This document shows, piece by piece, positions 1 to 8,615 of a stretch of 64,000 nt of DNA. Origin of the DNA: Saccharothrix sp. NRRL B-16314 (GTDB lineage Bacteria; Actinomycetota; Actinomycetes; Mycobacteriales; Pseudonocardiaceae); the NCBI RefSeq assembly GCF_000716595.1, contig NZ_JNXC01000028.1, positions 35,673 to 99,672 on the forward strand, in the 5' to 3' direction. Numbering within the stretch: the stretch's first letter is position 1; every line of letters starts with the position of its first letter. The notes under the pieces were generated by a model, which was not told the origin of the DNA, made no database searches, and worked only from the letters and a program-made list of their open reading frames with translations. The position numbers and the translations under genes are program-made.

Positions 1-24
1 ACCTGCGCGACCGTGCCGCGGCCG

Positions 25-51
25 TGATCACACCCTCTACCTTGATCACAC
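25..51 (+). promoter_or_regulatory. Direct repeat upstream of the RCC1 gene
   Basis: The 9-mer TGATCACAC occurs at 25-33 and again at 43-51, 18 bp start to start, and each copy contains the palindrome TGATCA. It sits 53 bp before the RCC1 start and could be an operator. No regulator is identified. Confidence 0.25.
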
Positions 52-104
52 ACCGCGCTCCCGTGGGGGGAGTTCACGACCACGCGGTGATCCGAGGGGG
101 ACTG

Positions 105-1484
105 ATGAGGGCTGTACACGGAGTCTTGACGGCGGCGGTCGTCGGCTTGTTGGCCGCCATGCCGGGCACGCCGGCCAACGCGACCGGTGACGGCGCACCG
201 GAGACCACCACGACGACGAGCGTGCTCGGGTGGGGGCGCAACTCCGCCGGCCAGGTGGGTGACAACACCTGGACCAAGCGCGCAACCCCGTCCCTGACCT
301 GCGCGGTCGGCGCCACCGACTGCACCACCAACCCGCTGACCTCGGTCACCGCGATCAAGGGCGGCACCACCCACACCGTCGCGCTGCGCGCCGACGGGAG
401 CGTGCTGAGCTGGGGCGCGAACTACGACGGGCAGTTGGGTGACGGCACCACGACGAACCGGTACACCCCCGTGCCGGTGTGCGCGGTCGGCGCCACGAAC
501 TGCGCCGCCGACCCGCTGACCGGCGTCACCGCCATCGCCGCGGGCGGTGAGCACAACCTCGCCCTGCTGTCCGACGGCACGGTGGTGAGCTGGGGCCGCA
601 ACTACTCGGGCAGGCTCGGCGACGGCACCTACACCGACCGGTCCACCCCCGTGCGGGTGTGCGCGGTGGGCGCAACCGAGTGCGCGGCCGATCCGTTGAG
701 CGGCGTCGTCGCGATCGCCGCCGGCACACCGCACAGCCTCGCGCTGCTCGGTGACGGCACGGTCGTCGCGTGGGGCGACAACTGGAACTCGGAACTGGGC
801 GACGGCACGTCCAACGGCCGCAACACCCCCGGACCGGTGTGCGCGGTCGGCGCCACGGACTGCACCGCCGACCCGCTGACCGGCGTCACCGGGGTCACGT
901 CGGGGTCGAACCACAACCTCGCCCGGCTGAGCACCGGCAGCGTCGTCGCCTGGGGGTACAACGGCAACGGCCGGCTGGGTGACGGCACCACCACGACGCG
1001 CACCACGCCGGTCCAGGTCTGCGCGGTCGGCGCGACGGACTGCAACGCTGCCCCGATCACCGGTGTCACGTCGCTCGCCACGTCACCGACCGGCTCGCAC
1101 AGCTTCGCGTTGACGGGCAGCGGCCAGGTGCTCAGCTGGGGCTTCAATGGCAACGGCGAACTGGGCAACGGCACGACCACCGACCGGTCGACCCCTGGTG
1201 CGGTCTGCGCGGTCGCGGCGGTCGACTGCGCCACCACTCCGCTCGGCGGCGTCACGTCGGTGGTCGCGGGCGGCCAGGCCGGTGCGGCGCTCGGTGCCGG
1301 TGGCGCCGTCGTGACGTGGGGTGGCAACTACGACGGCCAACTCGGCAACGGCAGCGCGGTGACCAGGGCGACGGTGCCGGGACCGGTGTGCGCGCCGGGC
1401 GCGACGAACTGCTCGGCGAGCCCGCTGACCGACGTGACCGCGCTCGGTGCCGGCCGCTGGCACTTCCTCGCCGCACGCGGCTAG
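105..1484 (+). CDS. Secreted RCC1-repeat beta-propeller protein
   Basis: The product has 459 residues. The start is ATG at 105, because GAGGGGG lies just upstream and an Ala-rich signal peptide (about residues 1-26, ending near PANA) follows directly. The mature part is seven consecutive blades of about 60 residues, each beginning with a V-x-x-W-G-x-N-x-x-G-x-L-G-D-G-type motif and ending in the RCC1-type AxGxxHxxAL. Seven blades match a complete RCC1 propeller. Each blade also carries a conserved Cys pair in CAVGATxC spacing, suggesting a disulfide per blade in this exported form. RCC1 family proteins are usually protein- or surface-binding scaffolds. The ligand here is unknown and no enzyme motif is seen. 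It is transcribed alone and followed by a hairpin. Confidence 0.85.
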   Translation: MRAVHGVLTAAVVGLLAAMPGTPANATGDGAPETTTTTSVLGWGRNSAGQVGDNTWTKRATPSLTCAVGATDCTTNPLTSVTAIKGGTTHTVALRADGSVLSWGANYDGQLGDGTTTNRYTPVPVCAVGATNCAADPLTGVTAIAAGGEHNLALLSDGTVVSWGRNYSGRLGDGTYTDRSTPVRVCAVGATECAADPLSGVVAIAAGTPHSLALLGDGTVVAWGDNWNSELGDGTSNGRNTPGPVCAVGATDCTADPLTGVTGVTSGSNHNLARLSTGSVVAWGYNGNGRLGDGTTTTRTTPVQVCAVGATDCNAAPITGVTSLATSPTGSHSFALTGSGQVLSWGFNGNGELGNGTTTDRSTPGAVCAVAAVDCATTPLGGVTSVVAGGQAGAALGAGGAVVTWGGNYDGQLGNGSAVTRATVPGPVCAPGATNCSASPLTDVTALGAGRWHFLAARG

Positions 1485-1488
1485 ACGA

Positions 1489-1509
1489 CCGCAGGGATTC
1501 CGCCTGCGG
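1489..1509 (+). terminator. Hairpin after the RCC1 gene
   Basis: Arms CCGCAGG (1489-1495) and CCTGCGG (1503-1509) enclose a 7-nt loop just after the stop codon. No T-tract follows, as is common in actinomycetes. Confidence 0.45.
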
Positions 1510-1603
1510 GTCCGCAGCGCACGAAACCCGGTCGGGTACATGCCTTCCCCCGTCCTCCCTGGCAGTCTGATCTTCAACGCCGGTCGAGGACGGGGAGGGT
1601 GCC

Positions 1604-2557
1604 ATGACCGGAGACCCGGAGGCGGACCGGAGCCCGCGCTCGGCGACCGACGAGGAGCGGTTGGCCGCCCAGCGGGCCGTCTCGCCGCGCGTCGCGCTGA
1701 TGGAACGCCTGAGCCTCCTCGAAGGTGAAGTGCCGGGTGCCGCCGCTTACCAGGCCGCGCGCAGGCTTCTCCCGGAGGAGGACCCGCATCCGGGGATGAA
1801 ACCTCCTCCCGGGGCGGTGTGGAACCCGGAGACCGGCACCTGGTCGGTCGACCACGCGGCGGCGATGCGGCTGTGGTCGCCGGACGACGGGGTCGGCCTG
1901 CCGCCGTCGGAGATGGTGGACGCGTTCCTGACGGGCTACGCCGAGCGCACCGGGGACGACAGCGCGCGGCCACTGGTCGAGCAGCTCTACGCCGAGGCGG
2001 AGAAGCGGTTGCGCGACCGAGGGGGTGCACCGGAGTCTCTTTCCCCCAGTACCAAGGCAGAGGCGGTCGCTGTCGCCGGGCGGCACGGGTTCGGCGAGTT
2101 CGTGGAGACCGTCGAACTCGATTCCTCGTCCAGGGGCTTCGGCGTCGCCTTGGCGTTCGCGGTGTTGCCGGCGTTCTTCGGGGTCTTGCTCCTGTTCCAG
2201 GCCGACGGGGACGTGCTCGCCGTCGTGGGTGGCGTCCTGCTCACCGTGCTGGCGATCGGGATTCTGGCGTTGGGCGTCGTGGCGTTGCGCATGCCGGCAC
2301 CGGTGCCCCGCCGGTTGTTCCTGTTCACCGGTGGCGTCGTGCTCGGCGTCGACGGTGTGCCGGACCCGTACGCGTGGTCGGATCTGGAGCTGGTCGAACG
2401 GGTCGTCGTCTCCAACGTGGGCTCGGATCACCACGAGGTCAGGGAGAAGCTGCTCCTGATCGGCCCACTCGGCAGGAGCACGCAGTTCCCCGTCCCCTCG
2501 GGGCATCGCGAGACCGTCGTCGCTCTCGGCAGGGCGGGCGGCGCGGTGATCCGGTAG
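1604..2557 (+). CDS. Two-TM protein of unknown function
   Basis: The product has 317 residues. ATG at 1604 follows GGGGAGGG at good spacing. The N-terminal half is soluble and charged, with a short Pro/Gly-rich stretch. Two adjacent hydrophobic segments follow at about residues 180-200 and 205-230. A C-terminal domain of about 85 residues then contains a PYAWSDLE-type stretch, reminiscent of PH-like bacterial membrane domains, but that likeness is only an impression. It is convergent with the kinase gene, with 9 bp between the stops. I do not recognise the family. A sensor or adaptor role at the membrane is possible but not shown. Confidence 0.6.
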   Translation: MTGDPEADRSPRSATDEERLAAQRAVSPRVALMERLSLLEGEVPGAAAYQAARRLLPEEDPHPGMKPPPGAVWNPETGTWSVDHAAAMRLWSPDDGVGLPPSEMVDAFLTGYAERTGDDSARPLVEQLYAEAEKRLRDRGGAPESLSPSTKAEAVAVAGRHGFGEFVETVELDSSSRGFGVALAFAVLPAFFGVLLLFQADGDVLAVVGGVLLTVLAIGILALGVVALRMPAPVPRRLFLFTGGVVLGVDGVPDPYAWSDLELVERVVVSNVGSDHHEVREKLLLIGPLGRSTQFPVPSGHRETVVALGRAGGAVIR

Positions 2558-2566
2558 TGCGGCCGG

Positions 2567-4510
2567 CTACATCCGGCTGAGGATCATGGTTTTCCACCAC
2601 AGGTCGAGCCGTTCCAACGTGTCCGCCGTCGCGCCGGGTGCGGTGGTCAGCGTGCCCGTGGTGACGGTGCCCGCGTCCGTCCACAACAGACTTCCGGTGC
2701 TGCCGTCCAGGTAGCAGGTGGTGAACTCGCCGTCGAGCGGGCCGGAGGTGTCGCGGTAGTAGGTGGAGTAGTGCACGGGGTGGGTGGTCGGGCGGCAGCC
2801 GCCCTGGGAGTCGTCGCGCGGGATGCCGTGGGAGGTGACGACGGCTTGGAAGTGGGCGTCCTGGGCGGCGCGGGTGGCGAAGAGGCGGAACTCGGCGCGG
2901 GCCGGTGGTGCGAACCGGTCGTGGCGCTCGTTGGCTTGGGTGCAGACCACCTTCGCGGTGACGCCGTCGCCGTCGGTGGGTGCGGTGGCGCAGGAGGTGT
3001 TGTCGCGGTAGACGACGGGGAGGGAGCCGAGGAGTTTCTGCTCTTCGGGGTTCGGCCCCGGTGCCTTGGTGGTGGTTGTGGTTGTGGTGGCCGGTGTCGA
3101 TGACTTGGTGGTCTTGGCCGACGTGGTGGGCTGGGACTCGGTGGTCTGCGAGCCGGTGGCCGTGCCCGAGCCGCCGATGACCCAGTTCGTCGTGCCGTCG
3201 AGCGTCACGTAGACGACAGCGGCCACGGCCACGAGCACGACCAGCGAAGCGGCGACCACACCGAGGGCGACGCGACGGGCCTGCGACTGGTCGGCGGGGT
3301 GGAACGCGACCGGCGGCTGCCCAGCCGACCCCAGCGGCCACGTGCCTCGGGGTGTGGCCGGAGACCCTGGGCTGTGGGTGGGTCTGAACGCGCCGGCAGC
3401 ACCCGGCGCAGGGGCACCACCGGGGCCGACGGCAGCACCGGGTGCGGGGGTGGTGTTGCGGGGCTGTGGAGTGGGTTCGGGCGGCGTTGGGGCGGGCTGC
3501 GCTGGGATGCCGGGCGATGGGGTGCCGGGCGATGGGGTGCCGGGCGATGGGGTGCCGGGCGATGGCGCGGACGGCGCTGGGATGCCGGGTGCCGGCGCGG
3601 ACGGCACTGGGATGCCGGGCGATGGGGTGCTGGGCGTCGGGGCGGGCCGCGTTGGAGCGCTGGGTGTTGGGGCGGTGGGTGTGGCGCGTGGTGTCGGGGT
3701 CAGGGCGGCGCGGGCGGCGGTGGCGAGGGCGCCGGCGGACTCGTGTCGGGCTGCCGGGTCCTTGGCCATGCCTCGGGCGATCACGTTGTCCAAGGCGGGC
3801 GGGACGGCCGGGTTCACCGGGTGCGCCTTCGGCGGCGGTTCCTGGACGTGGGCCCAGATCTGGGCTGCCGTGCCGTCCACGTCGAACGGCCGCCGGCCGC
3901 TCAGGCACGCGAACAGCACGCACGCCAACGCGTAGATGTCGGACCGCGCGTCGACCGCCACGTTCTCGAACCGCTCGGGCGCCATGTAGTCGACCGTGCC
4001 GATCACGTCACCGGACGCCGTGATCTGCGTTTCGGCCGCCGCGGCGGTGCGGGCGATGCCGAAGTCCACCAAGTACACGAAGTCACCCGGCGTGACGAGG
4101 ATGTTGGACGGCTTCACGTCCCGGTGCACGAGCCCGTCGGCGTGGGCGGCGTCGAGCGCCCCGGCCACCTGCTCCACGATCCGCACCGCGCGCTCGGGGC
4201 TGAGCGGCCCCTGCGCGATCAGGTCGGTCAGGTCCGCGCCCTCCACCAGCCGCATGTCGAGGTAGAGCCGCCCGTCGATCTCACCGTAGGCGTGGATCGG
4301 GATCACGTGCGGCTCCCGCAGCCGGGCCACGATCTGCGCCTCCCGGCGGAACCGCGCCCGGAACGCGGCGTCGTCGTGGAAAGCGGGCGACAGCCGCTTG
4401 AGCGCCACCGTCCGGTCGTGCACGGTGTCGTGCGCCCGGTGCACCTCGCCCATCCCGCCACGCCCGATCAGCGGCCCGATCCGGTAGGGCCCGAACGTCT
4501 CGTCTGCCAT
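2567..4510 (-). CDS. PknB-type transmembrane Ser/Thr protein kinase
   Basis: The product has 647 residues. The kinase domain fills about residues 8-270 and has the Gly-rich loop GRGGMGEV, the ATP Lys in VALKRL, the catalytic loop HRDVKPSN, the Mg-binding DFG and an APE-type motif, so it should be active. A long Pro/Ser/Thr/Ala linker follows (about 270-405), then one TM helix (about 410-435), a Thr/Lys-rich outer stalk and a C-terminal extracytoplasmic domain of about 155 residues. That domain has no PASTA repeats and contains several Cys. The ligand it senses is unknown. The start is ATG at 4510 behind GGGGGAC. It is divergent from the lipase gene. Confidence 0.9.
   Translation of the reverse strand: MADETFGPYRIGPLIGRGGMGEVHRAHDTVHDRTVALKRLSPAFHDDAAFRARFRREAQIVARLREPHVIPIHAYGEIDGRLYLDMRLVEGADLTDLIAQGPLSPERAVRIVEQVAGALDAAHADGLVHRDVKPSNILVTPGDFVYLVDFGIARTAAAAETQITASGDVIGTVDYMAPERFENVAVDARSDIYALACVLFACLSGRRPFDVDGTAAQIWAHVQEPPPKAHPVNPAVPPALDNVIARGMAKDPAARHESAGALATAARAALTPTPRATPTAPTPSAPTRPAPTPSTPSPGIPVPSAPAPGIPAPSAPSPGTPSPGTPSPGTPSPGIPAQPAPTPPEPTPQPRNTTPAPGAAVGPGGAPAPGAAGAFRPTHSPGSPATPRGTWPLGSAGQPPVAFHPADQSQARRVALGVVAASLVVLVAVAAVVYVTLDGTTNWVIGGSGTATGSQTTESQPTTSAKTTKSSTPATTTTTTTKAPGPNPEEQKLLGSLPVVYRDNTSCATAPTDGDGVTAKVVCTQANERHDRFAPPARAEFRLFATRAAQDAHFQAVVTSHGIPRDDSQGGCRPTTHPVHYSTYYRDTSGPLDGEFTTCYLDGSTGSLLWTDAGTVTTGTLTTAPGATADTLERLDLWWKTMILSRM
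3505..3564 (-). repeat. Four 15-bp tandem repeats in the kinase linker
   Basis: The unit GGGTGCCGGGCGATG (plus strand) is repeated four times, the first copy with one change. It encodes SPGTP units of the juxtamembrane linker. The array keeps the reading frame and is prone to copy-number change. Confidence 0.8.
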
Positions 4511-4780
4511 GTCCCCCGCGTTCTCCGTACGCCGTCGCTGCGATCGACGCGAGCGGGGTCGCAGCGGTTCCCCGCACCGTCCCCGCGAGCGGGATTATCC
4601 GCAGCGGTGAACCGGGGTCGGCGGCGGGTTCGGTGTCGACGGGACCGGTCACGGTCGGCGAAGCGGTGGTCACCCGCTCCGGCGACCTCTCGGCACCAAC
4701 GGGTCATCCGGCTCCCGGACCGTCCTCGACGGCGGTTCCGACACCTACGGTTGTCCGACCACACCAAGGAGTTGAGGTCG

Positions 4781-5950
4781 ATGTCCGGTGCCACCCGAAG
4801 TCGGGTCCTCGCCGCCGTGATCGCCATCGGCGCCGCGGCGCTCACCGCGACCGAAGCGCGGGCGGCCACACCGGCACTGCCCGCCGCGGTCGTCTCGCTC
4901 GGCGACAGCTACATCTCCGGTGAAGCCGGTCGCTGGCGTGGCAACGCGCTGGAGAACTCGGGCGACAAGTGGGGCACGGACCTCGCCACCACGTGCGACG
5001 CGAACGGCTGCACGACCGACCCGCAGCGGGTCTACGGGGACACCCACACCTCCACGAACATGTGCCACCGCTCGACGTCGGCCGAGATCATCAGCGCCGC
5101 GATCCCGGACGCGACACCGGTCAACCTGGCCTGCTCCGGCGCGACCACCCTGGACGTGCGCAACGGCGACGCCGCGCGCAACCAGCCCAACCAGCTCGAC
5201 CTGCTGCGCGCCACCGTCCGCGAGCACCACGTGAAGCTGGTCGTGCTGTCGGTCGGGGGCAACGACCTGGGGTTCGGCGACATCATCGCCGACTGCGTCA
5301 AGGGCTACCTCACCGGCTACAAGTGCGCGCCGACGTGGGATCCGAAGGTGGCCGCGAAGCTCGACCAGCTCCGGCTCGACGTCGGCGCCACCGTAAAGGC
5401 GATCAAGGAGGTGCTGAACGCCGCCCAAGGCACCGGCACTTATCAGTTCGTCCTCCAGTCGTACCCCGCGCCGATGCCGGCGGCCCGGAACTTCCGGATC
5501 CCCGAGGAAGGTCCGCGGTTCTCGGTGGGCGGTTGCCCGGTGTGGGACTCCGACGCGAACTGGGCGCGGCAGCAGCTCGTGCCGACGATCGCCGAGCAGC
5601 TCAAGAAGGTGGCCGCCGCCCGCTCCGTGCGGTTCCTCGACCTCCAGGGCGCCTACGACGGCCGGGGTGTGTGCGCCACGGACTCCCAGCAGGCGCAGAA
5701 GGAGAACAGCGCGTCCAACCCGCTGCCCGGCACCACGGCGGAGTGGGTGCGCTGGGTCGTCAGCGGGTACACGCCGCAGGGCGACCGGCAGGAGAGCATG
5801 CACCCGAACTTCTACGGCCAGCGCGCGTTGGGCACCTGCCTGCGCCTGATGCACGAGAAGGCCACCGGCGATTTCGGGTGCCACAACACGCGTGGCGCGG
5901 GTCCGGGGCGCATGACGCTGTCCCCGATCGCCACGACGCGCGACCTCTGA
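4781..5950 (+). CDS. Secreted SGNH/GDSL esterase-lipase
   Basis: The product has 389 residues. ATG at 4781 is chosen because the signal peptide (about residues 1-28, ending ARA) begins there. The open frame runs further upstream but that part is antisense to the kinase gene. Block I is GDSYISGEAG with nucleophile Ser43. Block III is the GGND motif in VLSVGGNDLGFGD, and the catalytic His lies in the C-terminal ESMHPN segment, as in Streptomyces-type SGNH lipases. Several Cys in the mature domain suggest disulfides and an exported location. It probably hydrolyses lipid or carbohydrate esters outside the cell. The substrate cannot be told from sequence. Confidence 0.88.
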   Translation: MSGATRSRVLAAVIAIGAAALTATEARAATPALPAAVVSLGDSYISGEAGRWRGNALENSGDKWGTDLATTCDANGCTTDPQRVYGDTHTSTNMCHRSTSAEIISAAIPDATPVNLACSGATTLDVRNGDAARNQPNQLDLLRATVREHHVKLVVLSVGGNDLGFGDIIADCVKGYLTGYKCAPTWDPKVAAKLDQLRLDVGATVKAIKEVLNAAQGTGTYQFVLQSYPAPMPAARNFRIPEEGPRFSVGGCPVWDSDANWARQQLVPTIAEQLKKVAAARSVRFLDLQGAYDGRGVCATDSQQAQKENSASNPLPGTTAEWVRWVVSGYTPQGDRQESMHPNFYGQRALGTCLRLMHEKATGDFGCHNTRGAGPGRMTLSPIATTRDL

Positions 5951-5975
5951 CGTCGGTCACCGACGACCGAGGTCG
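5941..5975. terminator. Bidirectional hairpin between convergent genes
   Basis: Outer arms CGACCTC (5941-5947) and GAGGTCG (5969-5975) surround an inner stem CGTCGG/CCGACG. It spans both stop codons of the convergent lipase and flavoenzyme genes, which are only 6 bp apart. Confidence 0.6.
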
Positions 5976-7585
5976 GGCAGCAGCACGCCGGGGTTGAGGA
6001 TTCCGGCCGGGTCGAGGGCGGCTTTCGCGGCGGTGAGGGCCAGTGCGAACGGTTCCGGCCGCTGGCGGTCGTACCAGGGGCGGTGGTCGCGGCCGACGGC
6101 GTGGTGGTGGGTGATCGTGCCGCCGTGCGCGGCGATGGCCTCGGACACGGCGATCTTGATCTCGTCCCACTGCGCTACCGTGCTGCCCCACCGACCGGCT
6201 GCGTAGACGCCGAAGTACGGCGCGGGACCGTCCGGGTACACGTGGGTGAACCGGCAGGTGGTCACGCCCACGCCGCAGACCTCGCGGATCGCCGCCTGCG
6301 CCGCTTCCGTGACGGCGGCGTGCAGGGCTTCGAACCGGTCCCACGTGCACGCGGTCTCGAACGTCTCCACGACCATGCCGATCCGGGCCAGCGCGTCGCG
6401 CTGGTAGGGCATGCGCAGGAACGACGACCGCCAGTCGTCCGCGATGCCGGACGAGCGCCCGACCGCCTCATCGACCACGCCGCCGTGCTCCCGGCACAGT
6501 TCGACGGCACGGGCCAGCGAAGCGTCCACCGGGTGGTCCGCCGATTCGAACGCGAGGACCAGCACCCCGCCGGCGGCGCTCACCCCGGCGTTGAGGAACG
6601 CCTCGGCCGCGTCGAGCAAACGGCAGTTCGCCGGGTGCAGACCGGACTGCGCGACGTCCCGGGTCGCGGCGACGGCGGCCGGGTAGTCGGCGAACCGCAC
6701 CGAAGCGCCGACCCGGTGTCGCGGCCGGCCGCGCAGGCGCATCCACGCCTCCGTGATGACGCCCAGAGTGCCCTCGGAGCCCAGGAACATCCGGTCCGGT
6801 GACGGGCCCGCGCCCGAGCCGGGCAAGCGCCGCGACTCGCTGATCCCGACCGGGGTGACCACCCGCAGCGACTCGGTCAGGTCGTCGATGTGGGTCGTCA
6901 GCGTGGCGTAGTGCCCGCTCGCCCTGGTCGCGAGCCACCCGCCCAGGGTGGAGAACTCGAAGGACTGCGGGAAGTGCCGCAACGTCAACCCCGTCGGGCG
7001 CAGCTGGTCCTCCAGGCGCGGACCGAGCACGCCGGCCTGCACCCTCGCGGCACGGCTCGTGGTGTCGACCTCGATCACCCGGTCGAGCCGGCCGAGGTCG
7101 AGCGAGACGACGCCGGGGTGGTCGGCGCACCGCGGTTCGACGCCGCCGACCACCGAACTGCCGCCGCCGTAAGGGATCACCGCGATCCCGGCGCCGGCGC
7201 ACCAGTCCAGCACGTCCACGACCTCTTGCTCCGTCGCCGGGCGCACCACCAGGTCGGGCACGTGCCGCAAGTCCCCGCGCAGGTTGCGGACCACGTCCCG
7301 GAACGCCTTGCCGTGGGCGTGGGCCGCCCGATCGGTGGCGTCGTCGGAACAGGAGCCCGCCAGCGAGCCGGGTGGCCGCAGTCGCACCGGCGGCAGCGCC
7401 AGGTCCGCCGGGTCCGGGGGCTCGTGGTCGGTGAGGTCCTGGCCGGGCAGCAGGGCCGCCACCCGCTCGACCAGCGCGGTCCGCTCGCCACCCGTGACCG
7501 CGTCCTCGACGTTGCCCCAGCCCCACCACGACCGCGTCTTCGACTTCGCCGTCAAGACTTCCTCGCCATTCCAGGGGTCGCCCAC
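5957..7585 (-). CDS. FAD-linked oxidase, alkyl-DHAP synthase family
   Basis: The product has 542 residues, the usual length for the alkyldihydroxyacetonephosphate synthase (AGPS) branch of the VAO/PCMH flavoprotein fold. The N-terminus has the family RSWWGWG motif. The FAD-binding segment PYGGGSSVVGGVEP and the later SEGTLGVIT motif are clear, and a His cluster, THHHAVGRDH, near the C-terminus matches the active-site HHH of AGPS. Such enzymes in eukaryotes replace the acyl chain of acyl-DHAP with an alkyl chain. Bacterial homologues may instead oxidise hydroxy acids, so the exact substrate is open. The start is a GTG at 7585. It is divergent from the PLP-enzyme gene, with a shared 111-bp control region. 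Confidence 0.8.
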   Translation of the reverse strand: MGDPWNGEEVLTAKSKTRSWWGWGNVEDAVTGGERTALVERVAALLPGQDLTDHEPPDPADLALPPVRLRPPGSLAGSCSDDATDRAAHAHGKAFRDVVRNLRGDLRHVPDLVVRPATEQEVVDVLDWCAGAGIAVIPYGGGSSVVGGVEPRCADHPGVVSLDLGRLDRVIEVDTTSRAARVQAGVLGPRLEDQLRPTGLTLRHFPQSFEFSTLGGWLATRASGHYATLTTHIDDLTESLRVVTPVGISESRRLPGSGAGPSPDRMFLGSEGTLGVITEAWMRLRGRPRHRVGASVRFADYPAAVAATRDVAQSGLHPANCRLLDAAEAFLNAGVSAAGGVLVLAFESADHPVDASLARAVELCREHGGVVDEAVGRSSGIADDWRSSFLRMPYQRDALARIGMVVETFETACTWDRFEALHAAVTEAAQAAIREVCGVGVTTCRFTHVYPDGPAPYFGVYAAGRWGSTVAQWDEIKIAVSEAIAAHGGTITHHHAVGRDHRPWYDRQRPEPFALALTAAKAALDPAGILNPGVLLPDLGRR

Positions 7586-7632
7586 CGCGTTTGCCCCCTA
7601 GAAAACTCCTATCCGCGGCGTTGTGCAACACG

Positions 7633-7644
7633 TCGGATATCCGA
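7633..7644. promoter_or_regulatory. Perfect 12-bp palindrome in divergent promoter
   Basis: TCGGATATCCGA is a perfect palindrome between the flavoenzyme (GTG at 7585) and the PLP-enzyme gene (ATG at 7697). A shorter GTTGTGCAAC inverted repeat lies just before it, near 7620-7629. It is a plausible operator controlling both directions. Confidence 0.35.
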
Positions 7645-7696
7645 AGTTCCCGACGACGCCGCTGAACCGGATTCCGGCGGACCACGTAGTAAGGGC

Positions 7697-8497
7697 ATGT
7701 CGATTCTCGATAAGGTGTGTCTTGACGATTTAACACCCCCGGTGGTCCTGGACCGATTAACGGTCGACAGCGGTGTGGTGGCAGTAGCGCGCGAGGACGT
7801 CCTGCCGGGCGGGACGAAACAGCGGGCAATCGGTCCGTACCTGGTGGACGCCATGGACGGCGGCGTCTCGACATTCGTCTACGCCAGTCCGGCCCCGGGG
7901 TTCGCGCAGGTGGCCCTCGCGCACACGAGTCGACTGCTGGGCGCCGAGTGCGTCCTGTTCTGCGAGTTGCTCGACGGCGATTTCCACGAGTTCTCGCTGC
8001 TCGCGCAGTCTTACGGTGCAAGAATCCACGCCTGCGCCTCGCTCTACGACGCCGAGGAGGAGGCGGCGGCCTTCAGCGGCGACGACGACCGGGTGTTGAA
8101 GCTGCCACTCGGCTTCGGTTGCACCGAATACGCGTCGCACCTGCGCCAGGCGCTCGCCCGTGAGTGGGCCAACGTCGTCGCGGAGCTGGGGACGACACCG
8201 CGCCGGCTCTGGCTGCCCGTCGGCAGCGCGACCCTGGCGAACGCGTTCCGCCAGGTGCTGCCCGAGACCGTCGAGCTGCATTGCGTCGACGTGCGGATCC
8301 TGGAAGAGAGCGACGAGCGGATCAAGCAGCTCGGCGAGCTGCCCGGCATCGTGCTGTACCGGAGCGACCAGGAGTTCCTGGAAGCGGCGACCACGCCGCC
8401 GCCCTTCCCCTCCAACGCCTTCTACGACGCGAAGCTCTGGCCGTTGATCAGGGAACACGCGGCCGATGGCGACCTCTGGTGGAACGTGGCGCGGTGA
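7697..8497 (+). CDS. Short fold-type II PLP enzyme, ACC-deaminase-like
   Basis: The product has 266 residues from ATG 7697, preceded by AAGGG. The N-terminal PGGTKQRA resembles the Schiff-base Lys motif (GNKxRK) of ACC deaminase and D-cysteine desulfhydrase, and is followed by a family-like stretch in which a Gly/Ala-rich loop leads to GAECVLF. The protein is clearly shorter than typical members (about 330 residues), and the cofactor phosphate loop is not obvious, so activity is uncertain. Codons 12 and 21 are TTA and the first 12 codons are unusually AT-rich, unlike its neighbours. This suggests control by the rare leucyl tRNA (bldA). It is transcribed alone and divergently from the flavoenzyme gene. 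Confidence 0.6.
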   Translation: MSILDKVCLDDLTPPVVLDRLTVDSGVVAVAREDVLPGGTKQRAIGPYLVDAMDGGVSTFVYASPAPGFAQVALAHTSRLLGAECVLFCELLDGDFHEFSLLAQSYGARIHACASLYDAEEEAAAFSGDDDRVLKLPLGFGCTEYASHLRQALAREWANVVAELGTTPRRLWLPVGSATLANAFRQVLPETVELHCVDVRILEESDERIKQLGELPGIVLYRSDQEFLEAATTPPPFPSNAFYDAKLWPLIREHAADGDLWWNVAR

Positions 8498-8571
8498 ATC
8501 GCCCCTGGGGCTGATCACGCTCTGATTGCCGACGATCGGCGGGCTGACACTTTCGGGTGACACGAGGACCA

Positions 8572-8584
8572 TCACATGGTGTGA
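8572..8584. promoter_or_regulatory. Small palindrome before protease gene
   Basis: TCACATGGTGTGA (arms TCACA/TGTGA) lies 32 bp before the protease start. GTGACAC is also repeated nearby (8557 and 8607). This is a possible operator, with weak evidence. Confidence 0.2.
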
Positions 8585-8615
8585 CCATCCCTGCTCACAA
8601 AGTGAGGTGACACCA

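Noticed and set aside
2557..2590. Terminator between the two-TM gene and the kinase gene
   Set aside because: Only a weak 5-6 bp stem (GCCGGC/CCGGC) can be drawn, mostly inside coding sequence.
3299..4780. Upstream extension of the lipase reading frame
   Set aside because: It overlaps the kinase gene antisense and has no protein-like composition. The signal peptide begins at 4781.
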